Shown here: positions 1-5,169 of the stretch, one piece after another
Position numbering within the stretch: the stretch's first letter is position 1
Layout: the number at the start of each line of letters is the position of its first letter
NCBI GenBank assembly: GCA_016781775.1
Contig: JADDPR010000459.1
Coordinates: 1 to 5,169 of the forward strand
DNA: 5,169 nucleotides
Origin: Rubrobacter sp.
GTDB taxonomy: Bacteria; Actinomycetota; Rubrobacteria; Rubrobacterales; Rubrobacteraceae
Reading direction: 5' to 3'
The notes under the pieces: model-generated
What the model was told of the DNA's origin: nothing
The model's input: the letters and a program-made list of their open reading frames with translations, nothing else
The model's database searches: none
Program-made: the position numbers and the translations under genes

Positions 1-74
1 AGTCGCCCCTCGCCCGACTTCCTGCCGTCATTACCGCACGCACACGCCGAAAGGTTTCTGACGAGGTTTGACAA

Positions 75-101
75 CGTACTGCGTTTCGCCCCGCGTACTG
101 C
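75..101. repeat. 8-bp direct repeat upstream of the glutaredoxin-like gene
   Basis: The octamer CGTACTGC occurs at 75-82 and again, identically, at 94-101, a period of 19 bases, ending 11 bases before the predicted -10 hexamer. Each copy carries a GTAC palindrome core. Two identical half-sites about two helical turns apart just upstream of a promoter could be an operator, but no regulator is encoded in the window and chance is possible in so short a repeat. A weaker repeat, AGGTTT at 52-57 and 64-69, lies just upstream. Nothing else was recognised in bases 1-74. Confidence 0.4.
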
Positions 102-109
102 CGGCGCTT

Positions 110-118
110 TGCTAGAAT
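110..118 (+). promoter_or_regulatory. Extended -10 promoter for the glutaredoxin-like gene, probably giving a leaderless mRNA
   Basis: TGCTAGAAT reads as an extended -10 (TGn at 110-112 followed by TAGAAT at 113-118, matching TAnnnT). No good -35 hexamer lies at the normal distance, which an extended -10 can tolerate. Six bases separate the hexamer from the GTG at 125, so transcription would be expected to start at or next to the start codon. No clear Shine-Dalgarno sequence precedes that GTG. Leaderless transcripts of this layout are common in Actinomycetota. The motif is seen directly; the leaderless start is inferred. Confidence 0.6.
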
Positions 119-124
119 CGAAGC

Positions 125-349
125 GTGCGGATCGAACTCTATACCGCGTTCGGTTGCCCCTACAGCGAGGCCGCCCGCGAGGACCTCGAGTGGCGGGGGG
201 TGGAGTTCGTGGAGTTCGACGTGGAGCGAGATCGCGCAGCCTACGAGCGGATGCTAGAGCTCACCGACGGGAAGCGCACGGTGCCCGTGATCGTCGAGGA
301 GGGCAAACCCGTTCAGGTAGGCTGGATGGGCCGGGGGTGCAGCATCTAG
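125..349 (+). CDS. Glutaredoxin-like protein, Uxx-star family type (Cys form)
   Basis: This 74-residue protein has a minimal thioredoxin/glutaredoxin fold pattern: beta strand at residues 2-7, active-site CPYS at 11-14, helix, second strand around 26-33, and TVP with the expected cis-proline (Pro54) before the last strands. The active site is CxxS, so it has a single N-terminal active-site cysteine. The C-terminus is GRGCSI, with Cys72 three residues from the end. From memory, this C-x-x-stop ending is the hallmark of 'Uxx-star' glutaredoxin-like (seleno)proteins, in which the residue is Sec or Cys; here the codon is TGC, so Cys. It is likely a cytoplasmic thiol-disulfide oxidoreductase with unknown partner. 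The GTG at 125 is chosen because it starts exactly at the conserved first strand and sits six bases after an extended -10. It has its own promoter, so it is not in the hyp operon, and it converges on it with no spacer. Confidence 0.8.
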   Translation: MRIELYTAFGCPYSEAAREDLEWRGVEFVEFDVERDRAAYERMLELTDGKRTVPVIVEEGKPVQVGWMGRGCSI

Positions 350-1531
350 CTAACGCTCGCGCAACTCCTGCACCAGACCTCGCAGCACGTGGTAGATGGA
401 GGCTTGCACCTCCTGGATGCGGGGGATGTAGTCCGAGCGCACCACCAGTGCGTGGTCCGTGAGCCCTTCGCTCAGGATCCTGCCGCCGTCGTAGCCCACG
501 ATGCCCACCGTGAGCAAGCCCCGCTTGCGGGCCTCGGCGAAGGCGGCGAGGACGTTGGCCGAGCCCCCGCTCGTGGAGATCCCGACCGCGACGTCCTCCG
601 GCCGGGCGTGGGCGATAAGCTGGCGGGCGAAGATCGCCTCGGCGCCGATGTCGTTGGCGATCGCCGTAATGTTCGCCGGCTCCGCCGAAAGGGAGACCGC
701 CGGCACCGGCTCCATGCCCGGCGGCGGGTCCACGCAGTCGGCGACTAGGTCGTTCGCGTCCGTGGCCGACCCACCGTTGCCGAAGGCCACGACCTTGCCG
801 CCCCGTCCGAGCCGCTCGGAGACGGCGGCGGCGATCTCGGAGATGGTGCCTGCCTCCGTCCTTGCCGTCGCCGCCCGCAAGGAGTTCACCCCTTCCACCT
901 TCTGGAGCATCGAGCTCTGCACCTCCCGCACAACCTCTTCGAGCCGCTGCTCCCCCTTACCCAGCATGGGGTACAGGAACGAGGAAGCGCCGACGTCGTG
1001 GCCCTGCTCGCGGTGCTCGAAGTACACGTGCACCGTCTCCCAGAGCAGGTGGTAGAGGACCTCGAAAACCTCCTGGCACACGAAAGGATCTTCGTCTGGG
1101 AGGTCGAACGGGTAGGCGCCGACCTCGCCCGCCAGCGCGAAGGTTAGCGCCCCCCGCTCCTCGGCCATCAGCAGCGCTCGCTCCACCGCCTTATCCCGCC
1201 CGGAAAAGGCGAAACCCATGACCATGTCCTCGGGACGCAGGATCGCCGGTAGGCGGGTCTCGAAGTTTGGGCCCACGTCCAGCGCCGGCAAAGCCCGTTT
1301 GCCGACGATGACCGGGTGCACGAACTCCACCGAGACGTGCTCGGCGTCGGTAGCGGCGGAACCGTTGCCGAAAGCCAGGAGCCGCCCGCCCGCGAGGAAC
1401 CGGCGGGACATCTCCTGGCAAGCCTCGGCCAGCCGGGTGGCCTCCCGTTCGAAAAATCTCTCGAAGATCGCGTTGCGCCGGAGGAGGTCATCTCCGGCGC
1501 GAGCGGCGAGGATCTCAGTGTCCGACCGCAC
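350..1531 (-). CDS. Tandem SIS-domain protein, GmhA/DiaA-like (sedoheptulose-7-phosphate isomerase relative)
   Basis: The 393-residue protein contains two sugar-isomerase (SIS) domains, whereas GmhA-type enzymes have one in about 190 residues. Domain 1 spans about residues 20-173 and domain 2 about 200-393. Domain 2 carries the standard phosphosugar loops NGGSA (252-256) and STSGGS (319-324), plus AIANDIG (290-296) and RIQEV (371-375). At the positions of the GmhA metal/catalytic set (His, Glu, Gln, His) it has Asp261, Asp265, Gln373 and His381. Domain 1 keeps His65, Glu69, Gln153 and His161, but its first loop is NGSAA and the STSG loop is replaced by FSGRD (109-113). The protein is cytoplasmic, with no signal or membrane segment. 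The GTG start at 1531 is preceded by AGAGGG at 1540-1545, eight bases away. It is the last gene of the operon, 19 bases after the FmdE gene. The substrate is unknown; heptose isomerase activity should not be assumed. The role in hydrogenase maturation is inferred from position only. Confidence 0.85.
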   Translation of the reverse strand: MRSDTEILAARAGDDLLRRNAIFERFFEREATRLAEACQEMSRRFLAGGRLLAFGNGSAATDAEHVSVEFVHPVIVGKRALPALDVGPNFETRLPAILRPEDMVMGFAFSGRDKAVERALLMAEERGALTFALAGEVGAYPFDLPDEDPFVCQEVFEVLYHLLWETVHVYFEHREQGHDVGASSFLYPMLGKGEQRLEEVVREVQSSMLQKVEGVNSLRAATARTEAGTISEIAAAVSERLGRGGKVVAFGNGGSATDANDLVADCVDPPPGMEPVPAVSLSAEPANITAIANDIGAEAIFARQLIAHARPEDVAVGISTSGGSANVLAAFAEARKRGLLTVGIVGYDGGRILSEGLTDHALVVRSDYIPRIQEVQASIYHVLRGLVQELRER

Positions 1532-1539
1532 GAGTGCTA

Positions 1540-1545
1540 CCCTCT
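1540..1545 (-). promoter_or_regulatory. Ribosome binding site of the tandem SIS gene
   Basis: AGAGGG on the minus strand lies eight bases before the GTG at 1531 and inside the 19-base gap after the FmdE stop codon. It supports this GTG as the start. Confidence 0.6.
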
Positions 1546-1550
1546 ACGCC

Positions 1551-2147
1551 TTACCGTGCCTCTGCGTGCTCGAAGCACGGGATGCAAAGGTTGCGTCCGT
1601 CGGAGCGCCGGATGCGCGTCTCCATCGTCATCTCCCCGCAGTCGGCGCACGGTATCGAGGCGTGGACGCGCGCCGGACGGGGCGCTTGGACCCGGACCTC
1701 TTGCACGTCGAACAGCCGTTCCTCGGGGACGTCCAGGACGGCCAGCGCTCGTTCGTCCCGGAGTTTTTCGTAGCGCCGTTCCTCCGCCTCGGTGGCCGTG
1801 CCGGCGCGGACCTTCTCGCGCAGCGCTCCGCGCTCGGGATCGTGCGGCGGCCAGCCGTCGGGTCGGGTGACGACCCGGATGGCCTTGCCGTCGGAGCGGC
1901 GGATAAAAGTGTAGGCGTTCTTGCCGACGTCGCGGTGGATCAGGTTGCCCTTCCCGAAGGTGCACCCGGTCAAAAACTGGATCGCGTCGACCGCGCACAT
2001 GTCGGTCTCGACGATGGCCACCACCTCCTCGTCCGCCGCGTGGGGGCCAACCTCGCGCAGCGCGACCCGGGCCGCGCGCACGCCCATCGTCAGCCCCGCG
2101 CACAGGTGCCCGTGGAAATCTATGGCCTGCCGGATCCTGTCGTCCAT
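1551..2147 (-). CDS. FmdE-family protein with C-terminal zinc-finger
   Basis: This 198-residue protein belongs to the FmdE family (Pfam PF02663), named after subunit E of molybdenum formylmethanofuran dehydrogenase but widespread in bacteria as a stand-alone protein of unsettled function. Residues 11-16 are FHGHLC, the family signature with likely metal ligands His12, His14 and Cys16. The usual following proline is Ala17. A second conserved block has Cys51, Cys62 and the run TGCTFGKGN (60-68). After a charged helical stretch (about 104-135), the C-terminus has two CxxC pairs, Cys167/Cys170 and Cys188/Cys191, a probable zinc ribbon. The ATG at 2147 is chosen because FHGHLC normally lies about ten residues from the N-terminus and GGAGGG sits seven bases upstream. 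An in-frame extension to 2306 would overlap the cupin gene and carries no family sequence. The gene lies 19 bases after the cupin gene and 19 before the SIS gene. A role in metal or C1 handling for hydrogenase assembly is inferred. Confidence 0.88.
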   Translation of the reverse strand: MDDRIRQAIDFHGHLCAGLTMGVRAARVALREVGPHAADEEVVAIVETDMCAVDAIQFLTGCTFGKGNLIHRDVGKNAYTFIRRSDGKAIRVVTRPDGWPPHDPERGALREKVRAGTATEAEERRYEKLRDERALAVLDVPEERLFDVQEVRVQAPRPARVHASIPCADCGEMTMETRIRRSDGRNLCIPCFEHAEAR

Positions 2148-2154
2148 CCTGGGT

Positions 2155-2160
2155 CCCTCC
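2155..2160 (-). promoter_or_regulatory. Ribosome binding site that decides the FmdE-family start
   Basis: GGAGGG on the minus strand is seven bases upstream of the ATG at 2147 and lies between the cupin stop codon and that ATG. It favours the 198-residue form over the 251-residue reading that begins inside the cupin gene. Confidence 0.7.
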
Positions 2161-2166
2161 GGGTCT

Positions 2167-2508
2167 CTAAGAGTCACGTCGAGCGCGTCCCAACCTGGAG
2201 ATCGGCTCGCGCCTGTAAACGACGGCGTGGTCCGTGCAGCGTACGCCGTGCTTCGCGTTCGGAGGAACGCGGTACAGGTCGCCGGCACGCAGGACCGTCT
2301 CCTCACCGCCGTCGGTGAAGCTGAACTCGCCCGCGAGCACCGCGCCGACGTGCTCCTGCTCGTGGGCGTGCCCGGCTAGCTCGAGGCCGGGCCCGAGCTT
2401 GAGCACGACCAGGCTGCCCATGTTGCCACGGATGATGCCGGCCTCGAGGGCCTCGCCGTACCGCTGCATCCGGGGCGGGTTCTCGGCGCGGAAGACCTCG
2501 ACGTCCAT
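2167..2508 (-). CDS. Small single-domain cupin protein
   Basis: The 113-residue protein is a single conserved beta-barrel cupin domain. Motif 1 is seen as GHAHEQEHVGAVLAGEF (46-62), with likely metal ligands His47, His49 and Glu52 and the terminal GE at 60-61. Motif 2 is seen as GDLYRVPPNAKH (76-87), with Pro82 and His87 in the expected positions. The four-ligand site looks intact, so it should bind a divalent metal such as Mn, Fe, Ni or Zn. Enzymatic or sensory function cannot be read from the sequence. There is no DNA-binding domain, signal peptide or membrane segment, so it is a cytoplasmic protein. It begins 12 bases after the hypE stop codon with only a weak Shine-Dalgarno (AGGGG), so it probably depends partly on translation of hypE. 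Cotranscription with hyp genes suggests metal or small-molecule handling in hydrogenase maturation, which is inference. Confidence 0.82.
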   Translation of the reverse strand: MDVEVFRAENPPRMQRYGEALEAGIIRGNMGSLVVLKLGPGLELAGHAHEQEHVGAVLAGEFSFTDGGEETVLRAGDLYRVPPNAKHGVRCTDHAVVYRREPISRLGRARRDS

Positions 2509-2520
2509 CGGTCAAAACCC

Positions 2521-3600
2521 CTAGCAAATCCTCGGCAGCGGATCTCCCACCAGCATGTCTATCATGCGGGTGCCGCCGAACTGGGTGTGCATGAGGACCA
2601 TCCGCGCGGGCTCCTCGCGCACCTCCCCGATGATCTCGGCTTCTTCGCCGCCCTCGACGCCCCGCAACGCCTCCAGCGCAGCATCGGCCGCCTCCGGCGC
2701 GACTACGGCGATCAGCTTCCCCTCGTTGGCGACGTAGAGGGGGTCTATGCCCAGGATCTCGCACGCACCGTTCACGACGTCCCGGACGGGAAGCTTCTCC
2801 TCCCGGAGCACGACACCGTAGCCCGAGTCGCGGGCGAGCTCGTTGAGGACCGTCCCGACCCCGCCCCGCGTGGGGTCGCGCATGAAGCGCAGCTCCGGCC
2901 CTGCCGCGTCCTTGAGCGCCTTCACGAGCGGGGTGAGCGGACGGGTGTCCGAGAACACCTCCGCCTCCAGCTCAAGGTCGCCCCGAGCGATCAGGATGGC
3001 CGCCCCGTGATCCCCTAACGTTCCAGAGCAGAGAATCTTGTCCCCGGGACGAACCGACGCCGAAGAAAGGTCCAACCCGGGGTCCGCGATGCCGATCCCG
3101 GTGGTGACGACGTAGAGCCCGTCGCCCTTCCCGCGCTCGACCACCTTGGTGTCGCCGGTGGCGATCGGGACGCCGGCCCTCCCGGCGGCGGCGGCCATCG
3201 CCTCTACCTCATGAACCAGCACCTCCGTCCTTAGGCCCTCCTCGACGATGAGGGCGGCCGAGAGCCCTATAGGGGTGGCCCCGGAGACCACCAGGTCGTT
3301 TACCGTCCCGTTGACCGCGAGCTCTCCGATGGAACCGCCGGGGAAGACCAGAGGGCGTACCACGAAGGAATCGGTTGTGAAGGCCAGTCGGGCGTCCCCG
3401 AAGGGTAACAGGGCCGCATCCGAGAGCGGCGCGAGCGCCGGGTTGCTGAATGCCGGCAGCAAGAGACCTTCTATGAGCTTGTGGGTGGCCTTGCCGCCCG
3501 CTCCGTGGCTCATGTCTATCCGTGGGGCCGTGAACTTCGGCGGCCGGCGGCGGCCCTGCTCGAGCGCGTCGAGGACGCGCTGTTCTCTCCCTTCGCTCAT
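2521..3600 (-). CDS. hypE: HypE, hydrogenase maturation carbamoyl dehydratase
   Basis: HypE receives a carbamoyl group from HypF on its C-terminal cysteine and dehydrates it with ATP to a thiocyanate, which donates the cyanide ligands to iron on HypC-HypD. The 359-residue sequence is full length, slightly long compared with about 340 because of an N-terminal extension of some 20 residues before the PurM/AIR-synthase-like core. Visible motifs are DMSHGAGG (29-36), TTDSF (75-79) and GTVNDL (98-103), parts of the ATP-binding PurM fold, and FMRDPTRGGVG in the C-terminal half. The protein ends PRIC, with the essential acceptor Cys359 as the last residue. The ATG at 3600 overlaps the hypD stop (ATGA), indicating coupled translation. 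No critical residue is missing. It acts in the cytoplasm. Its usual partner HypF is not in the window. Confidence 0.97.
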   Translation of the reverse strand: MSEGREQRVLDALEQGRRRPPKFTAPRIDMSHGAGGKATHKLIEGLLLPAFSNPALAPLSDAALLPFGDARLAFTTDSFVVRPLVFPGGSIGELAVNGTVNDLVVSGATPIGLSAALIVEEGLRTEVLVHEVEAMAAAAGRAGVPIATGDTKVVERGKGDGLYVVTTGIGIADPGLDLSSASVRPGDKILCSGTLGDHGAAILIARGDLELEAEVFSDTRPLTPLVKALKDAAGPELRFMRDPTRGGVGTVLNELARDSGYGVVLREEKLPVRDVVNGACEILGIDPLYVANEGKLIAVVAPEAADAALEALRGVEGGEEAEIIGEVREEPARMVLMHTQFGGTRMIDMLVGDPLPRIC

Positions 3601-4724
3601 GGCCTGGAACCTATCTCGACCTTCTCGAACGACTTGCGTCCGAAGTTATAGTAGGCGGCGCAGGCTCCCTCGGAGGAGACCATGAGCGCGCCCAAGGGAC
3701 GCTCCGGCGTGCAGGCCGTGCCGAAGACCTTGCACTCCGGGGGCTTGAGAACGCCTTTGAGTACCTCCCCGCACTGGCAGGCCTTCGGGTCCGCCACCCG
3801 CACGCCCGGTGTGGTGTAGCGCACCTCGGCGTCGAAGTCCGTGTAGGCCGGGGAGAGCTTCAAGGCGGACTGGGCGATGAAGCCCAGGCCCCGCCACTCG
3901 AAGTACGGCCTGAGCTCGAAGACCTCGGCCATGGCCTTCAGGGCTTGCAGGTTCCCCTCCCAGGGGACGGCCCGGCCGTACTGGTTCTCGACCTCGCAGC
4001 GCCCCTCGCCGAGCTGGCGCATGAGCATCAGGACGGACTGCAGCAGGTCCAGCGGCTCGAACCCCGCCACGACGCACGGCTTGCCGTAATCGTGGGGCAT
4101 GAACTCGTAAGGCCTGCAGCCGATCACCGTCGAGACGTGCCCCGGCCCGATGAAGCCGTCGAGCCTGAGGTCCGGCGAGTCGAGGAGCGCCCGCACCGGC
4201 GGCACGATGGTCACGTGGTTGCAGAAGACGGAGAAGTTCCTCAGGCCCTCCTTCTTCGCCCGCTGCAGGGTCAGGGCCGTGGAGGGGGCCGTGGTCTCGA
4301 AGCCTATGGCGTAGAAGACGACCTCGCGGTCCGGGTTCTCGCGGGCGATGCGTAAGGCGTCCAGGGGCGAGTAGACCATGCGGATGTCGGCGCCCTCGGC
4401 CTTTACCTCCAGGAGGTTGCCCTTGGAGCCCGGCACCCGCATCATGTCCCCGAAGCATGTAAAGATCACCTCTGGCCGCTCGGCGATCTCTATGCCCTCG
4501 TCCACCCGGCCCATCGGGAGGACGCAGACCGGGCAGCCCGGCCCGTGCACGAGCTCTACCTGGTCGGGCAAGAGGTCCTTTATGCCGTGGCGGTAGATGG
4601 TGTGGGTGTGGCCCCCGCAGACCTCCATGACCTTGTAGTGCCTCTGCGGGTCGGTTACGGAGGCTATCTCCGCCGCCACCGCCCGCGCGAGCGCACCGTT
4701 CCGGAACTCGTCTACGTACTTCAC
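3597..4724 (-). CDS. hypD: HypD, Fe(CN)2CO assembly scaffold with 4Fe-4S cluster
   Basis: HypD, with HypC, forms the scaffold on which the Fe(CN)2CO moiety of [NiFe]-hydrogenase is assembled. The 375-residue length is normal for the family. Conserved cysteine motifs are present: CGGHTH (36-41), GPGCPVC (61-67) and FGDMMRVPG (91-99). The C-terminal region has Cys316, Cys318, Cys331, Cys338 and Cys355, with the 4Fe-4S cluster ligands among them, followed by the typical SSEGACAAYY block (350-359). The start is the GTG at 4724: it begins directly at the conserved KYVDEFR segment, overlaps the preceding stop as GTGA, and has AGGAGGAGGA six bases upstream. A longer in-frame reading to 5084 is arginine-rich read-through of the two upstream hypC genes and is rejected. 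The 3' end overlaps hypE by four bases. All residues expected for function appear to be present. Confidence 0.97.
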   Translation of the reverse strand: MKYVDEFRNGALARAVAAEIASVTDPQRHYKVMEVCGGHTHTIYRHGIKDLLPDQVELVHGPGCPVCVLPMGRVDEGIEIAERPEVIFTCFGDMMRVPGSKGNLLEVKAEGADIRMVYSPLDALRIARENPDREVVFYAIGFETTAPSTALTLQRAKKEGLRNFSVFCNHVTIVPPVRALLDSPDLRLDGFIGPGHVSTVIGCRPYEFMPHDYGKPCVVAGFEPLDLLQSVLMLMRQLGEGRCEVENQYGRAVPWEGNLQALKAMAEVFELRPYFEWRGLGFIAQSALKLSPAYTDFDAEVRYTTPGVRVADPKACQCGEVLKGVLKPPECKVFGTACTPERPLGALMVSSEGACAAYYNFGRKSFEKVEIGSRP

Positions 4725-4969
4725 TGAGAATCCTCCTCCTGCGCGGCTACCCTCCCGATGGCCACCCCCCCGTGCGTCAGCAGGACCTCTCCCGTCCCCA
4801 CCGGCGCCACGAGTTCCACGGCTATCTGCGCTCTGTTTCCGGCCGCGTCCTCGCAGAGGGCGTCGTCGCCTTCGACCGAGACCACGCGCACAGGGATGCC
4901 GGCGTCGGCGCAGACGACGCATCCGTCGTGGTCCAGGGTGCAGTAACTCGCCGGCATTGCATCTCTCAT
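4721..4969 (-). CDS. Divergent second HypC-like (HypC/HupF family) protein with Cys cluster
   Basis: The 82-residue protein resembles the HypC/HupF small beta-barrel: an IPVRVVSVE strand (25-33), a middle segment with alternating acidic and hydrophobic residues, a VELVAPV strand (51-57) and LLTHGGVAIG (63-72), which matches the GDWVLVHVGFAI region of HypC. It lacks the MC start that gives HypC its essential N-terminal cysteine. Instead it has Cys10, Cys17 and Cys20 (C-x6-C-x2-C) ahead of the barrel, and Cys39. It may be an alternative hydrogenase chaperone or a partner of HypD. The ATG at 4969 is chosen because it shares one base with the upstream hypC stop (TGATG) and has GAGGA seven bases upstream. 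GTG at 4972 is also possible and adds one residue; a third candidate is ATG at 4957. The stop overlaps the hypD GTG. The family call is fairly sure, the precise role is not. Confidence 0.8.
   Translation of the reverse strand: MRDAMPASYCTLDHDGCVVCADAGIPVRVVSVEGDDALCEDAAGNRAQIAVELVAPVGTGEVLLTHGGVAIGRVAAQEEDSQ
4731..4740 (-). promoter_or_regulatory. Strong ribosome binding site of hypD
   Basis: AGGAGGAGGA on the minus strand lies six bases before the hypD GTG at 4724, inside the end of the second hypC-like gene. It is the strongest Shine-Dalgarno in the window and fixes the hypD start. Confidence 0.85.
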
Positions 4970-5169
4970 CACTCGATCCTCGATTCGCGCAGTTCCTCCA
5001 GCTCCTGCTCGTATGCCTCGCCGAGCTCCTCCAGGAACCGCAGGGTGTTGCGCGCTTCCTCCTCGTCGATCTTGGACATCGCAAAGCCCACGTGGATGAG
5101 GATCCAGTCCCCGACCTCCACCCTTTCGTCCTCGTGGTGGACCAGCCCGATGTTTACGTTCCTCCGGAC
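4969..5169 (-). CDS. hypC: HypC, hydrogenase maturation chaperone (5' part missing at window edge)
   Basis: Reading leftward from the window edge gives 66 residues of an open frame ending in TGA at 4969-4971. The sequence contains RRNVNIGLV (visible residues 2-10), the diagnostic GDWILIHVGFAMSKIDEEEA (20-39) and a helical tail with LEELGE. This is the C-terminal three quarters of canonical HypC, which binds the hydrogenase large-subunit precursor and HypD during delivery of the iron ligands. About 25 to 30 N-terminal residues, including the essential MC start, lie beyond the right edge and cannot be checked. The tail after the LGE (YEQELEELRESRIE) is acidic, helical and a little longer than in many homologues. 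It overlaps the start of the next hypC-like gene by one base and heads the visible part of the operon. Confidence 0.95.
   Translation of the reverse strand, partial: VRRNVNIGLVHHEDERVEVGDWILIHVGFAMSKIDEEEARNTLRFLEELGEAYEQELEELRESRIE

Noticed and set aside
68..73. Perfect TTGACA as a -35 box for the glutaredoxin-like gene
   Set aside because: The spacer to TAGAAT at 113-118 would be 39 bases, and no TAnnnT lies at 16-18 bases. It could belong to an unrecognised site, but not this promoter.
338..349. Selenocysteine codon at the C-terminal Uxx-star position
   Set aside because: The codon for residue 72 is TGC, cysteine, and the gene stops normally at TAG, so no recoding is needed.
347..352. 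TAGCTA palindrome as a transcription terminator
   Set aside because: A six-base palindrome without a loop or T-run cannot form a terminator; it only reflects the two adjacent stop codons.
2148..2306. N-terminal extension of the FmdE-family gene to 2306
   Set aside because: It overlaps the cupin gene by 140 bases and shows no family sequence. A good ribosome binding site and the usual distance to FHGHLC support 2147.
1218..2318. Long plus-strand open frame (366 codons) opposite the SIS and FmdE genes
   Set aside because: It is antisense to two well-supported genes, has biased composition typical of high-GC shadows and no recognisable domain.
3646..4458. Minus-strand open frame of 270 codons inside hypD
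   Set aside because: It is a frame-shifted shadow of hypD, rich in Arg, Gly, Pro and His, with no motif.
4725..5084. N-terminal extension of hypD giving a 495-residue protein
   Set aside because: The added part is an arginine-rich out-of-frame reading of the two hypC genes. The conserved HypD start with a strong Shine-Dalgarno and GTGA overlap is at 4724.
1..5169. Mobile elements, CRISPR array, tRNA or rRNA genes
   Set aside because: No repeat arrays, transposase sequences, terminal inverted repeats or recognisable RNA gene features were found; nearly every base beyond 124 is assigned to a gene.

Overview
The window is high-GC DNA, roughly two thirds G+C by eye. It is almost entirely occupied by one leftward (minus-strand) operon for [NiFe]-hydrogenase maturation, and a short rightward gene meets it tail to tail at the left edge. 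GC content, frequent GTG starts, a probable leaderless promoter and the flavour of the protein sequences suggest an actinobacterium (Actinomycetota, perhaps a Rubrobacter-like or other deep-branching lineage). This is an inference from style and not a taxonomic identification.

In the direction of transcription (right to left) the operon reads: 3' part of a canonical hypC (runs off the right edge), a second divergent hypC-like gene, hypD, hypE, a small cupin gene, an FmdE-family gene, and a 393-residue protein with two tandem SIS domains. The four hyp genes are translationally coupled by 1- to 4-base start/stop overlaps (TGATG, GTGA, ATGA). The last three genes follow with spacers of only 12, 19 and 19 bases. 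No promoter, terminator or break is visible inside the run, so one transcript is likely, with its promoter beyond the right edge.

HypC, HypD and HypE build the Fe(CN)2CO group of the hydrogenase active site. HypE supplies cyanide from a C-terminal Cys thiocyanate, and the HypC-HypD complex holds the iron while ligands are added. The key residues for this are visible in HypD and HypE. hypA, hypB, hypF and the hydrogenase structural genes are not in the window. The cupin, FmdE-like and tandem-SIS proteins are not part of the textbook Hyp set. Their tight linkage suggests an accessory maturation or metal/small-molecule function, and this is the most interesting part of the window. The tandem-SIS protein appears to split the features of a GmhA-type active site between its two halves.

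At the left edge, bases 1-124 hold an upstream region with an extended -10 promoter whose predicted start coincides with the GTG of a 74-residue glutaredoxin-like protein. That protein ends in Cys-Ser-Ile-stop, like the Cys form of the 'Uxx-star' (seleno)protein family. Its stop codon directly abuts the stop codon of the SIS gene.
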